64,000 nucleotides of DNA, taken from the NCBI GenBank assembly GCA_027450145.1, contig DAIDKH010000004.1, positions 1 to 64,000 on the forward strand. The letters run 5' to 3'. The number at the start of each line of letters is the position of its first letter. Position 1 is the first letter of the stretch. This document shows positions 36,254-46,108 of the stretch, one piece after another. The notes beneath the pieces are model-generated. The model had not been told where the DNA came from, did not search any database, and worked only from the letters and a program-made list of their open reading frames with translations. Origin of the DNA: Chthonomonadaceae bacterium (GTDB lineage: Bacteria > Armatimonadota > Chthonomonadetes > Chthonomonadales > Chthonomonadaceae). The translations under genes and the position numbers were made by a program.

Positions 36254-36555
36254 GCAACACTCCCATTAGTATTTGGATCGGCCATCGAAGTCACTGCCGG
36301 TCATTACCGTAAGGCAAATCGCACTGTTGGAATGTAGAATTATACGGTAATGTGCCACGAATCATCGCCAAAACCAATAAGGTAGACGACTAAGAGATGG
36401 AATCATATCGTCACTATACATATCATCATTCACTTTTTACACTTCGTTTTACACACAAACAGCGCTGTCTACCAGCGCTGTTTGAGATTGAATCGACCAC
36501 AGACAGTGAGTAGCTACTGCCGTGCCTCGAGGCGCACGAATGGCAGCCACCCGTA
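36254..36555. other. Intergenic stretch
   Basis: Holds the promoter region of the DUF2092 gene (minus) and the terminator of the upstream minus-strand unit at 36457-36483. I see nothing else. Confidence 0.5.
36457..36483 (-). terminator. Terminator of the large minus-strand unit
   Basis: AAACAGCGCT (36457-36466) pairs perfectly with AGCGCTGTTT (36474-36483) around a seven-base loop. On the minus strand TTTGTGTG follows, 73 bases after the stop codon of the 1173-residue protein. Confidence 0.75.
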
Positions 36556-39500
36556 TTACGACATACCGGGTGGTGGTGGCAGTCCGCCGTCGTCCAGTTC
36601 AGGACGCCTGCCACGCCCCCTGCCTCCTCTCCGGCGACGTCTTCTTGCTTCCTGGGTATCACCGGCGCGCAACAACTCGTCAAGGGTCAATGCGGATGCA
36701 GCGCGCTGCTCTTCCGTCACTGGCGTCAACGGCAGATCGTCTTCATCATCAGCGTAGGCTTCCATAAAATCGTCATCATCCATGGCCGGAATGTCCATGG
36801 TAAGAACAGCACGCAGCGTCTCAAGATCATCGTTTTGCGGAGCTGGCAGATACGGCTCAGGTTCAGGCAGAATAGGATCCGGCTCTGGAAAGTCGAAGTC
36901 CGGTGGCGGAAGTTCATCAGAGTCCAGCTCGGTGGCATGAACCACAGGAAGGGCTGTGGGCATCCCAAGGGATTGTATCTGGCCCAGGGTCCCCATATAA
37001 AACAGACGGGTCGCGCCGGCCCGCATAAAGAAGCGATGATCACGCTGCTTTTCGGACGGATTGATCACCATGCGATTTTCCAGCAAGTCATAAAGTCCGC
37101 TAGGCTCAGGAAGTCGCACCGTTCGATGTCCGTCACGGCTGGCATGCAACGATATCCAGCCATTCCCAACATTCACAATATCCTCTTGATCTGTGTACAG
37201 CGGCACCCCGGCAAACATACAGATACCTCGCAGGAGTTCAGGAGTGAGCATTGGATCGCCAACAAAGATGGACTTCCATCCATGCATCTCTTTCACCACA
37301 ATAGATGGTAATCCAGACTGAGCATACTCAGCCAATACGGTAGCTGCCGCATCGTCCGCGAATAACGATGGATTAAGCCGACGCCGCGTCCCGTAGTCCT
37401 TTCCAGACATCCGCCTGGTAATGGGATGATTAGTCTCGAGGATTTTCGATCCAACCTCGGAGTCGTAGGGTTGACGTCGAAGAACAATTCCTACGGAACC
37501 ACCGGCAGCGTCGTCAACAATTCCAGACGAAGGTATTCTCTCGCAGAGGCCTGGCCCATACACCCAGACGAGTGTGCGATTTCCCGAGTGCAGCTTCTCG
37601 TGAACAGCATTTCGTTGTTCTACGGTCAATCGATAGGGATTCAGAAATAGATAGAGTTTCGCGTCGAGAGGAAATTCTGAGTGCACGATGTCATTTTGAA
37701 GAAAGACGCCAATTCGTGCCCCTGTTCGTGATAGAGTATCTCGCATCCCGATTGTGAGCTGTGCGAAGATATCCTCATCGGGCTGCAGATGCAACAGGCT
37801 TTTCTCATCCACCAGGGCGATTACGTCATATCGAGGATGGAGATGAGCGGGTGCCGGAGCAGACTGAGCGAGTGTGGTAAACCGCGAAATGCGAGCCCAT
37901 ATTTCGGTATCGTTAAGCCAGCCCTCACCCCAAAGGTCCATCCAACCAATGGATGTGCCCGTTGCCAGCGCACGTCCTATTGCACGCAGGTGGGCCTGCT
38001 CCGTTTGCCCCTTGTCCGCAAGCCGCGGATTAAAGTCATCCGGAGCTTGAACTGATGTAGCGAGCCAAGTTTTGGTATCATCCTCGCTAAGCCACAATTT
38101 GCCGTGAAGCCTTACCGAATCGTGTAGACCTGGGATAGACGCCGCCCCGCCCGGCTTACGGTCCTTATAAGAGGGCGGCCCGCAAATGAGATCAACACAG
38201 GGATCATTAAGGACAATGTCCAGTGCAAGATGACCACTATAACTGTGAGTAAACTCGGTGGTGTAACCGTAACAGATGGAGACCAGGGCGGAGTATTGCG
38301 AGGCGCGTTTCACCGCGCGGGCCAATGCACACAGTCTGTGAGCAGTAGACTCGGATGTGAATTCATTGAAATCAATGGTTCGACGATCCCTGCGGGTTTC
38401 CATGAACATCCTGCCCGGCACGGGTTTGGCAGGAGCAGCCGGAATCTCTGCAGTATGGAACTGAACGTCTGCATCGTACCACGAACTGCGCAGAGCAACA
38501 AGATTGTGATTATAACGCTCACGAAGCCAGTCTCTAAATGCATCGCGGTTTGCTATGCTTCGGTCGTAGCCAAGTGCTGCCGGCTGAAACCATTCACCAC
38601 GCTCCAGGTGGTATCCAAATACACGGCTCCCCCACAGCTGGCCCCTGATATGTGTAACCAGCGCGTGTAGAGCGCGTTCACACTCCTGCCAAAAGCGGAC
38701 GCTGGTAATGGACGGATCGCCTGCCGACCCATCGGCATATTGGCTAATATCCGTGGGATACTCGCGGCGCCAGCCTCGAGCCGGCACAAACACAATTCTA
38801 GGCATAACGTATGCGTTAGGATCAGCATCTAGCAGAACACGCAACTGGTTGTCGATTTTATCCAAACTCTGGGCGTCCTCCGACAGAGGACAATATAGCT
38901 CAATAATGGTGGATAAAAGGTGTACCCCCGACTCGGAGGCGCGTTTTACCTGAGCCAAAACATGTTCACGGGAAACGTCGTCTTCAAAGCCACCGAAGAA
39001 AAGTGTTGGTGGATACGGATATCCATTAATATGAATTACCGGAACACCGCCGCGTTCAATAAGATGTGCACCAATAGACCGGTCGATATACGGTAGCGGT
39101 TCGGGTTCTGGCTGGCGTGCGATTGGCGCAGTCACCTCAGATTCCGTGAAAGGTTCTGCGGATGTAGTTGTCGACTTCGACGGTACCTGCGCCACAGCCT
39201 CGCCTGATGCCGACTTGCGGGAACGCCGCGTACGACGCCTTTTTTTGCGAACTCCGGTGGCGTCGGGAACGGTGCTGTCTGCGTCGCTCTCCACCTCACC
39301 CAAGGTGGTTTCCGTATCTGCAATCGCGGAAGAATCTAAGGCTAAGGAAATGTTGTCAACTTCCTCTGTTACCACCTCGTCGACGGTTGGTTCTATTACC
39401 TTTTTCTTGCGGCTGCGTGCTGAACCGGAGCGTGATCGCGACGCCCTTACAGGAGCGGCTACTTCAACAGGAGTATCCTGTGGCACTGTTTCAGCAGGAG

Positions 39501-40077
39501 AGGCATTGAGCAGTTCCACAGACTCATCTGCTGCCAAGACCGCAATAGTCTCTTCCTGTTTGACAGGGCTCTTCTTACGCCTGGTACTGGATCGACGTGG
39601 TGTCGGTTCCGGGGTCGCTGTGCTTATGGCCTCGGGAAGAACTCCCTGAACAGACGGGCCACTGCTCTCCGTGCTGTTATCACTTACAGGGGATTCCTCA
39701 GCTGCCGTACTCTTTGCGCGAGGTTTGCGACTTCGACTAACCTTTTTAGTGGTGCCTGTCTCATTACTATCGATTGAGACTAATTCCTGCGAATTTGCAT
39801 CAACCGCCCGATCGCTCATGGCCGGTTCAGTAGTCGATGGTGCCTCGGGCGAGGGGCTCTTTTTTCTAGTCGTACGCCTAGTTGTAGAAGACTTAGGGAC
39901 AGAAATCTCATCGGGGTCTGTCGTGGATGCTGCGTCGGTCCCCGCGGATTTCACCCGTCTGGATCGGGTACGTAGCGCGGGCGGCGCATCCGCAACAGAC
40001 GGACTCTGCTCGACTGAAGTCTCGACCACATCGGGGCGGGCTTCATTGGTGCCGAGCGGGAGCTCGTCGAAGCTCAT
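36556..40077 (-). CDS. Giant protein with basic disordered N-terminus, GH42-like core and RGG-type tail
   Basis: The 1173-residue protein has three parts. Residues 1-330 are low-complexity, with six basic S/T-R/K clusters (about 36-44, 65-73, 111-122, 161-173, 211-226, 277-289) separated by acidic stretches. From about 331 a GH42-like beta-galactosidase core follows: 'GVPVIHINGYPYPP', 'FGYHLERGEWFQP' with the possible acid/base Glu, and 'HGKLWLSEDDTKTW' with the possible nucleophile Glu, then a glutamine-amidotransferase-like domain. The end is acidic and then 'RRRRRRGGRGRGRR'. There is no signal peptide, so it seems cytoplasmic. The tails resemble nucleic-acid-binding or scaffold proteins and are very unusual for a hydrolase. 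AGGAG lies 8 bases before the start. It is the last gene of the fatty-acid gene run. Confidence 0.72.
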   Translation of the reverse strand: MSFDELPLGTNEARPDVVETSVEQSPSVADAPPALRTRSRRVKSAGTDAASTTDPDEISVPKSSTTRRTTRKKSPSPEAPSTTEPAMSDRAVDANSQELVSIDSNETGTTKKVSRSRKPRAKSTAAEESPVSDNSTESSGPSVQGVLPEAISTATPEPTPRRSSTRRKKSPVKQEETIAVLAADESVELLNASPAETVPQDTPVEVAAPVRASRSRSGSARSRKKKVIEPTVDEVVTEEVDNISLALDSSAIADTETTLGEVESDADSTVPDATGVRKKRRRTRRSRKSASGEAVAQVPSKSTTTSAEPFTESEVTAPIARQPEPEPLPYIDRSIGAHLIERGGVPVIHINGYPYPPTLFFGGFEDDVSREHVLAQVKRASESGVHLLSTIIELYCPLSEDAQSLDKIDNQLRVLLDADPNAYVMPRIVFVPARGWRREYPTDISQYADGSAGDPSITSVRFWQECERALHALVTHIRGQLWGSRVFGYHLERGEWFQPAALGYDRSIANRDAFRDWLRERYNHNLVALRSSWYDADVQFHTAEIPAAPAKPVPGRMFMETRRDRRTIDFNEFTSESTAHRLCALARAVKRASQYSALVSICYGYTTEFTHSYSGHLALDIVLNDPCVDLICGPPSYKDRKPGGAASIPGLHDSVRLHGKLWLSEDDTKTWLATSVQAPDDFNPRLADKGQTEQAHLRAIGRALATGTSIGWMDLWGEGWLNDTEIWARISRFTTLAQSAPAPAHLHPRYDVIALVDEKSLLHLQPDEDIFAQLTIGMRDTLSRTGARIGVFLQNDIVHSEFPLDAKLYLFLNPYRLTVEQRNAVHEKLHSGNRTLVWVYGPGLCERIPSSGIVDDAAGGSVGIVLRRQPYDSEVGSKILETNHPITRRMSGKDYGTRRRLNPSLFADDAAATVLAEYAQSGLPSIVVKEMHGWKSIFVGDPMLTPELLRGICMFAGVPLYTDQEDIVNVGNGWISLHASRDGHRTVRLPEPSGLYDLLENRMVINPSEKQRDHRFFMRAGATRLFYMGTLGQIQSLGMPTALPVVHATELDSDELPPPDFDFPEPDPILPEPEPYLPAPQNDDLETLRAVLTMDIPAMDDDDFMEAYADDEDDLPLTPVTEEQRAASALTLDELLRAGDTQEARRRRRRGGRGRGRRPELDDGGLPPPPGMS

Positions 40078-40241
40078 AAACTTTCTCCTATGCCCTCCTC
40101 AAATCGAGGGCGGTGCCGGATTGCAAAGGCTTAAAATATATCAAAACCTAATCCCGGCTTGCAAAAGTATACATCATTCTAACGAATGGGGTCAATTACT
40201 ATGCGTAATGAACGGACCAGCAAACAACAGCGGCTGTTCAA

Positions 40242-40676
40242 CTAGCGCTGAAGTGCAACACTCACGACTGAGCAAAGCTCCGCAGGTGACACGTAACCCG
40301 CTTTCTCCCACAGTACTGTGCCGTGCCGGCCCACCAACACTGTCGATGGCCATGCGTGAACCGCAATAACCTGGTTGGCCTTTGAGGTCACTCCGCGCTC
40401 AATTCGAACACACACGGTACCAGCAAGGAGACTCACCGTTTTAGGATCAACAAAAGTATTGGCGTCCATCCGCGAACAGTCGCTGGTACCTTGCTCATCA
40501 AAACTGATGAGCAACGGACGGTGCGTTGCAACCGCAAGTCGTTCTGCAACACGATAACTCCCTAACCAATTAACGTCTCCACCTGGACGAGGGGCGTGCA
40601 TTGCTCCAAGAGCGCCAACCGAGGTAAGCAGTAAAAAAGGAAACGCCCAGCCCCGTAATCGGTTAGGAATCTGCAT
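40242..40676 (-). CDS. Exported thioredoxin-like protein lacking the CxxC pair
   Basis: The 144-residue protein has an N-terminal hydrophobic segment (about 8-25) serving as signal or anchor. The rest is a thioredoxin-7/DUF255-like fold: 'HRPLLISFDEQGTSDCSRMD', then 'VHAWPSTVLVGRHGTVLWEKAGY' with the cis-Pro of the family. The expected CxxC reads T-S-D-C, so only the second Cys remains. Dithiol oxidoreductase activity is unlikely; a thiol-binding or structural role is possible. It starts 17 bases after the fabF stop codon and may be co-transcribed with it. Confidence 0.62.
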   Translation of the reverse strand: MQIPNRLRGWAFPFLLLTSVGALGAMHAPRPGGDVNWLGSYRVAERLAVATHRPLLISFDEQGTSDCSRMDANTFVDPKTVSLLAGTVCVRIERGVTSKANQVIAVHAWPSTVLVGRHGTVLWEKAGYVSPAELCSVVSVALQR

Positions 40677-40693
40677 GCGTGTTTTACCTCTCT

Positions 40694-41986
40694 CTACAGC
40701 CTGTGTGCTGTACCACGCGAGAAAATAAGCGATGCGTTATGACCGCCAAATCCAAATGAGTTGGACATTACAACCTGCACATCCGCCTTACGAGCAATAT
40801 TTGGAACGTAATCCAGATCACAATCAGGATCGGGATTCTCGTAATTGATCGTTGGCGCGATCACACCGTCCCGTATTGTAAGCGTGCACAGTACTGCTTC
40901 AATGGCACCGGCGGCCCCAATGAGGTGCGCGGTCATCGACTTTGTGGAGCTCACGGCAAGCTTCGCAGCATGGTCACCAAAAACGTCCTTGATGGCAAGA
41001 GTCTCGGTTCTATCGTTCACTTGAGTAGAGGTACCATGCGCATTGATATAGTCTACTGCATTCGGCGCCATACCTGCATCCGCCAGAGCCGCTTTCATGC
41101 ACCGTATAGCACCATTACCATCGGGCGGCTGGCCCGTGATGTGGTATGCATCGCCACTCATTCCATAACCACAGATCTCGCAGTAGATACGCGCACCCCG
41201 TGAAATGGCGGTCTCGAGCTCCTCTAGAATAAGCACGCCTGCTCCCTCGCCCATGACGAAGCCGTCCCTGTGAAGGTCAAAAGGCCGGCTGGCTCTCTTG
41301 GGGTCATCATTGGCCGTACTCATGGTCCGCGCAGCGGCAAAGCCCGCCAAACTAAGAGGCGTGATGGATGCTTCTGTTCCACCGGCGATCATCATGTCGG
41401 CGCGCCCGTAGCGTATTGCATCCACAGCATCGCCAATATTATTGGTTCCCGTGGTACAAGCAGTGGTCACGCAGGAATTCGGTCCTTTAGCGCCTAGCTC
41501 AATCGAAACCATTCCCGCACCCATATTACAGATAATTCCGGGAATCAGAAATGGAGATATCCGTCCAGGACCACGGTCAAGTAGAACCTTATGCTGCTCT
41601 TCTATGGTTGATAGGCCACCAATCCCCGAGCCCAGAAAGACGCCAATGTGATCCCGATTAGAGTCGTCTATTTCCAGGTTCGCATCTTGTACAGCCATTC
41701 GGGAGGCGGCTACAGCAAATTGCACAAATCTGTCTACCCTGCGGGCATCTTTTCGAGACTGAAAAAACGGCGCAGGGTCCCAATCCTTTATCTCGGCTGC
41801 TATCTTCGTGGGAAAGTCTGCAACATCAAATGACGACACAGTATCTATCGCCGTACAGCCGGACTTACAGGCCTGCCAAATTGCCTCTGCAGTGTTGCCC
41901 TGCGCTGTGACAGCACCGACGCCCGTAACGACCACCCGCCGTCGATAGTCTCGGCTATAGTGAACTGATTCATTCGCAACCGACAT
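40694..41986 (-). CDS. fabF: 3-oxoacyl-ACP synthase II
   Basis: The 430-residue enzyme elongates acyl chains by condensing acyl-ACP with malonyl-ACP. The Cys-His-His triad is visible: Cys in 'VTTACTTGTNN', His in 'INAHGTSTQ' and His in 'KSMTAHLIGAAG'. 'RRVVVTGVGAVTAQGN' opens the protein. It follows acpP by 18 bases in the fab cluster. Confidence 0.96.
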   Translation of the reverse strand: MSVANESVHYSRDYRRRVVVTGVGAVTAQGNTAEAIWQACKSGCTAIDTVSSFDVADFPTKIAAEIKDWDPAPFFQSRKDARRVDRFVQFAVAASRMAVQDANLEIDDSNRDHIGVFLGSGIGGLSTIEEQHKVLLDRGPGRISPFLIPGIICNMGAGMVSIELGAKGPNSCVTTACTTGTNNIGDAVDAIRYGRADMMIAGGTEASITPLSLAGFAAARTMSTANDDPKRASRPFDLHRDGFVMGEGAGVLILEELETAISRGARIYCEICGYGMSGDAYHITGQPPDGNGAIRCMKAALADAGMAPNAVDYINAHGTSTQVNDRTETLAIKDVFGDHAAKLAVSSTKSMTAHLIGAAGAIEAVLCTLTIRDGVIAPTINYENPDPDCDLDYVPNIARKADVQVVMSNSFGFGGHNASLIFSRGTAHRL

Positions 41987-42004
41987 CAGATAAGCATCTC
42001 CAGT

Positions 42005-42241
42005 TCAGGCTTTGGTCTTGGAATCTACATGGCTAATGATATCCTGAACCGTCTTGATCTTCTCGCCCTCGTCGTCAGGAATGTCAATAGTAAACTCTTC
42101 CTCAAGCCCCATTATGATTTCTACCACGTCCAGCGAGTCTGCCTTAAGGTCGTCTACAATGGAAGCAGTTGGTACAACTTCATCTTCGCTGACTTCCAGC
42201 TGCTCCATCAATACCTTGCGCACACGCTCGAATGTAGTCAT
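42005..42241 (-). CDS. acpP: Acyl carrier protein
   Basis: The 78-residue acidic protein carries growing fatty-acyl chains. Its 4'-phosphopantetheine would be attached to the Ser in '[13 protein letters not shown]' (D-S-L). AAGGAG precedes the start. It lies between fabG and fabF, the standard position. Confidence 0.97.
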   Translation of the reverse strand: MTTFERVRKVLMEQLEVSEDEVVPTASIVDDLKADSLDVVEIIMGLEEEFTIDIPDDEGEKIKTVQDIISHVDSKTKA

Positions 42242-42309
42242 GTATAGAGGTTCTCCTTAGATGAATGTGGTAATGCTAGAATACCCGCATTACCTGGTAA
42301 TATTGCCGC

Positions 42310-43047
42310 TTAAATAAACAGGCCGCCGTCTACGGTTATTACAGTTCCGTGAACGTACGCTGCACCGGGTGAACACAAAAACAGAACAACAGAGGCGATA
42401 TCTTCAGGCTGCCCTAATCTTCCCAGTGGGACCTGTTTGATTGCTGCCTCGCGCTGTTCTGGTTTAAGTACCTGCGTCATGTCGGTGTCAATAAAGCCCG
42501 GACACACCGCATTTACTCGTATATTGCGAGTACCCAGCTCGCGGGCAAGAGATTTGGTAAGCCCTACCAGCCCAGCTTTGGCCGCGCTGTAATTTGCCTG
42601 CCCTGCAGCACCGGCAGTTCCTATCACACTACCGATATTTATGATGACGCCCCCCTTTTGCTTAAGCATTAGAGGAGCTGCAGCGCGGCAGCACCGGAAT
42701 GCGCCGCCCAGATTCGTAGTAATTACACTATCCCAGTCGTCATCGGTAAGGCGCATCAAAAGCTTGTCTCGAGTAATTCCTGCGTTGTTTACAAGCACAT
42801 CCACACGCCCAAACTGTTCTTTTACAGCCTGGAACATTTCGTTCACATCGTCAGTGTTGCCGATATTGGCTCTAATTGCGATTGCTTTGCCGCCAGAATT
42901 ACTGATCTGGTTGACAACCTCGTTTGCCGCTTCTTCATTCGATTGATAGTTTACCACCACTGTGGCGCCCAGGGTGCCCGCCTGCAACGCAATGGCACGC
43001 CCGATACCGCGGCTGCCTCCGGTGACTAACAGCACCTGATCTTTCAT
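42310..43047 (-). CDS. fabG: 3-oxoacyl-ACP reductase
   Basis: The 245-residue SDR enzyme reduces 3-oxoacyl-ACP with NADPH. It shows the 'TGGSRGIGRAIA' nucleotide loop, 'NNAG', the catalytic Ser in 'INIGSVIG' and Y-x3-K in 'ANYSAAKAGL', and 'VCPGFIDTDM'. The start at 43047 is supported by GGAG upstream and by the ATGA overlap with the fabD stop; a longer in-frame start at 43128 lies inside fabD. Confidence 0.96.
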   Translation of the reverse strand: MKDQVLLVTGGSRGIGRAIALQAGTLGATVVVNYQSNEEAANEVVNQISNSGGKAIAIRANIGNTDDVNEMFQAVKEQFGRVDVLVNNAGITRDKLLMRLTDDDWDSVITTNLGGAFRCCRAAAPLMLKQKGGVIINIGSVIGTAGAAGQANYSAAKAGLVGLTKSLARELGTRNIRVNAVCPGFIDTDMTQVLKPEQREAAIKQVPLGRLGQPEDIASVVLFLCSPGAAYVHGTVITVDGGLFI

Positions 43048-44003
43048 ACTTCTTGCTCCGCGACCGAATTCAGTGATTCCATTGTCTTTAGTACGTCGTC
43101 GGGAGATTGGACGGAAAAGGTACGACAACCTTTATTAATTCGCCGCATCAGACCGCATAGCACCTCACCGCAGCCGGCTTCAATAAACGTATCAAAGCCA
43201 TCAGCGATCAGTTTTTGCATCGATTGTTCCCATAGAACGCTGCCGCTAACCTGCCGTGTTAGCCCAGCTAAAACGTCGGCGGGTGAATTGAAATAGTCTG
43301 CTGTAACGTTACTAACCACAGGGATATGTGGCTTTGTTAACGACGTATCTGCAAGGACATGGAATAACGCGTCACCTGCAGTGACCATAAGCGGTGAATG
43401 AAATGGGCCGGAAACAGATAGAGGTAATACCTTTCGAGCCCCGGCTGCCTTGGCGAGGTCACTTGCGCGTTCCATTGCATCAGCCGACCCGGAAATAACA
43501 ATCTGTCCCCCGCCGTTCACATTTGCAACTGCCGCGACACCGCCGTCCACCTGCGCGTCTCGGCATACATCTTTCACTATGGCAAGATCAAGCCCCAGCA
43601 CGGCATACATTGTGCCTGGCGACGATAGCGCGGCATCCCGCATGAGTTCTGCGCGCTTCCTTACTAAACGAACACCCGCACTAAAATCTAGAACGCCTGC
43701 CACTGTAAGCGCGGCGTACTCTCCAACACTGTGTCCCGCAACGGCGTCAGGTTCGATATGTGACACCGCGCGGATCTCGTTTGCGGCGATGACGGCAACA
43801 ACGTAGAGTGCGGGTTGCGCGTTTTCTGTACGACGCAACGTATCTTCGGGGCCATTAAAACAGAGATCGCTAAGGTCATAGCCCAGCAGATCATTCGCTT
43901 GATCGAAAAGCGCCTTCGCTTGTGGAGAAGATTGATAGAATGCCTGCCCCATACCCGGCTTTTGAGAACCCTGGCCCGGAAAAACAAACGCTATCTTGCC
44001 CAA
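43044..44003 (-). CDS. fabD: Malonyl-CoA:ACP transacylase
   Basis: The 319-residue enzyme loads malonate on ACP. The protein begins with 'GKIAFVFPGQGSQKPGM' and contains the nucleophile motif 'GHSVGEYAAL' and the catalytic His in 'SGPFHSPLM'. I chose the TTG at 44003, just after the fabH stop, because AGGA lies 8 bases upstream and the N-terminus then matches the family; a GTG at 44042 would extend into fabH. It overlaps fabG by four bases. Confidence 0.94.
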   Translation of the reverse strand: MGKIAFVFPGQGSQKPGMGQAFYQSSPQAKALFDQANDLLGYDLSDLCFNGPEDTLRRTENAQPALYVVAVIAANEIRAVSHIEPDAVAGHSVGEYAALTVAGVLDFSAGVRLVRKRAELMRDAALSSPGTMYAVLGLDLAIVKDVCRDAQVDGGVAAVANVNGGGQIVISGSADAMERASDLAKAAGARKVLPLSVSGPFHSPLMVTAGDALFHVLADTSLTKPHIPVVSNVTADYFNSPADVLAGLTRQVSGSVLWEQSMQKLIADGFDTFIEAGCGEVLCGLMRRINKGCRTFSVQSPDDVLKTMESLNSVAEQEV

Positions 44004-44005
44004 AT

Positions 44006-45022
44006 TCAGTTTCCTGTCCACTTTATAACATTCACTGCCCACGTAAGACCAGCACCGAATCCCGCAGTGACTACAATAGCACCAGGTTTCAGTCTACCTT
44101 GTTGGGCTGCCTCCGCTAGAGCGATAGGCACAGATGCCGCCGAAGTGTTGCCATATCGATCCACATTCGTAAAACAGCGACTCTCGTCGATGGCCAAACG
44201 CTCCGCAACCGCACCTATGATCCGAAGATTCGCCTGATGAAGAACCAGCAGGTCTACATCGGAAGGTTTGAGACCGACGCGGCAGAGGCTCTCGACAATC
44301 GACTTGGGCACCACCTCCACACAAAAGCGATAGACGTCTCGACCGCGCATTTGAAGACCAAACTCATTGTTAGCCAGCATTTCAGCAGTCACTGGATTGG
44401 CGCTACCCCCTGTCGGCATCCAAACGTGTTCAACCATCGAGCCATCGGCTCCCAACGTCGATGTCAGTATGCCAGCATCCGCAGAGCCTGCCGTGAGTAC
44501 GGCCGCGCCAGCCCCATCACCAAACAGTATGCATGTAGATCGATCCGACCAATTGACATGACGCGAGAGGCAGTCGGCTCCTATAACCATAACGGTGCGG
44601 GCTACACCGCTCTCGATGAACGCAGCAGCGGACGCGAGCGTGTAACAAAAGCCGGAGCATGCAGCCGATATGTCAAACGCTGAAGCGCGTTTCGCACCAA
44701 GATTGCCTTGAACTACACATGCCATTGCGGGCCATAGGTAGTCACCGCTTGTGGTAGCACACAAGATCATGTCCAGGTTTTCTGCCGACAGATTTGCGTT
44801 GGCGAGTGCGGCTTTTCCGGCCTCTGTTGCAAGATCCGAAAGCCGCTCCCCGCTACGTAATAGACGCCTGGAACGGATGCCGGTTCGCGTGGTGATCCAC
44901 TCGTCAGTGGTGTCAACCATTCCAGCAAGCTCATCGTTTGAGAGAACACGCTCAGGAACCGCAAACCCCAGCCCGGCAAAATGTGCTCGTGAAACTGGAT
45001 GCGTTAACCCGGTGTCAACCAT
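44006..45022 (-). CDS. fabH: 3-oxoacyl-ACP synthase III
   Basis: The 338-residue enzyme starts fatty-acid synthesis from acyl-CoA and malonyl-ACP. The Cys-His-Asn triad is visible in 'ISAACSGFCYTL', 'LVLHQANLRI' and 'RYGNTSAASV'. It lies between plsX and fabD with short gaps, the common order. Confidence 0.96.
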   Translation of the reverse strand: MVDTGLTHPVSRAHFAGLGFAVPERVLSNDELAGMVDTTDEWITTRTGIRSRRLLRSGERLSDLATEAGKAALANANLSAENLDMILCATTSGDYLWPAMACVVQGNLGAKRASAFDISAACSGFCYTLASAAAFIESGVARTVMVIGADCLSRHVNWSDRSTCILFGDGAGAAVLTAGSADAGILTSTLGADGSMVEHVWMPTGGSANPVTAEMLANNEFGLQMRGRDVYRFCVEVVPKSIVESLCRVGLKPSDVDLLVLHQANLRIIGAVAERLAIDESRCFTNVDRYGNTSAASVPIALAEAAQQGRLKPGAIVVTAGFGAGLTWAVNVIKWTGN

Positions 45023-45043
45023 TTACACACCTCTTACAGTGCC

Positions 45044-46108
45044 CTACTCCGCAGGAGGTGGCGAGGGCGCCTTTGAAATTCTGCATCTAATAACTTCCAC
45101 AACCTGTTGGCCCGCCGCGCGTTCTGCTGCAGCACAGGCATTTGCAACTGCGCGTACATTGGAGCGACCGTGGCCAATTATGCAGATGCCGTTTAAGCCA
45201 AGTAGAGGCGCACCGCCCCGTTCAGCGTAATCTATTCGCCTCCGCAGCTTCCGCAACGTTGGCCTGAGAGGTGCGGCAAGTACTTTCGTCCACAGGCGCT
45301 GCCTCAGCTCCTGCTGAATCAGCGACATAGTCATTTCTGCAACACCTTCCGCAGTTTTCAAGGTCACGTTGCCCACGAACCCATCGCAGACAACCACGTC
45401 AGCGGTACCCTTAAAAACGTCCCGCCCCTCGACATTCCCTACAAAACAAAATGGTGGTGCATCCTGTGCGGAATCGGCCAGTAGTGCGTGTGTTCTCTTG
45501 ACGAGATCGTTACCCTTCTGTGCCTCCTCTCCGTTCGAAAGGAGACCAACTCGCGGGCTGCGCACACCCATTACGCGCTCGCAATACACGCTTCCCATAA
45601 GGGCAAACTCGTACAGATTGTTAGGGTCACAATCAACTGTCGCGCCTGCGTCCATCAGTACGACGGTTTTGCCGTCCACGGTGGGTAAAGGAGTAGCGAT
45701 AGCAGGTCGATCTACACCCTGAATTCTCCCAAGGGTTAATAGGGAAACGACCATCGCCGCGCCCGTGTTGCCGATGGAGATTAACGCATCTGCCTCACCA
45801 GCTTTCACCAATCTCGCAGCTACAACGAGAGAGGCATCAGGCTTACGGCGAAATGCAACCGCAGGCTGATCGGACATGAGGATTACCTGCGTGGTACCGC
45901 GGATCGACACGTTCCCTGGGCATTTTCCCCGGCTATTGAGTGCTTGCTCTAAAGTTGCCTTCTCACCCACCATGATAAATTCGGACTGTGACTTACTTGC
46001 AGCAGCCAGCACTCCGTCTACAACAACTTCAGGCCCCAAGTCGCCCCCCATCGCGTCCACCGCGATTTTGAGGGGTCGATCAAGAGTTTCAGGAGTGACG
46101 GAATTCAC
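45044..46108 (-). CDS. plsX: Phosphate acyltransferase
   Basis: The 354-residue enzyme converts acyl-ACP to acyl-phosphate for phospholipid synthesis. It opens with 'KIAVDAMGGDLGPEVVVDG' and has 'SIGNTGAAMV', 'LMDAGATVDC' and 'CDGFVGNVTLKT', all characteristic. Its GTG start overlaps the rpmF stop (GTGA), so translation is coupled. C-terminal extension of about 15 residues is Pro-rich. Confidence 0.95.
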   Translation of the reverse strand: MNSVTPETLDRPLKIAVDAMGGDLGPEVVVDGVLAAASKSQSEFIMVGEKATLEQALNSRGKCPGNVSIRGTTQVILMSDQPAVAFRRKPDASLVVAARLVKAGEADALISIGNTGAAMVVSLLTLGRIQGVDRPAIATPLPTVDGKTVVLMDAGATVDCDPNNLYEFALMGSVYCERVMGVRSPRVGLLSNGEEAQKGNDLVKRTHALLADSAQDAPPFCFVGNVEGRDVFKGTADVVVCDGFVGNVTLKTAEGVAEMTMSLIQQELRQRLWTKVLAAPLRPTLRKLRRRIDYAERGGAPLLGLNGICIIGHGRSNVRAVANACAAAERAAGQQVVEVIRCRISKAPSPPPAE

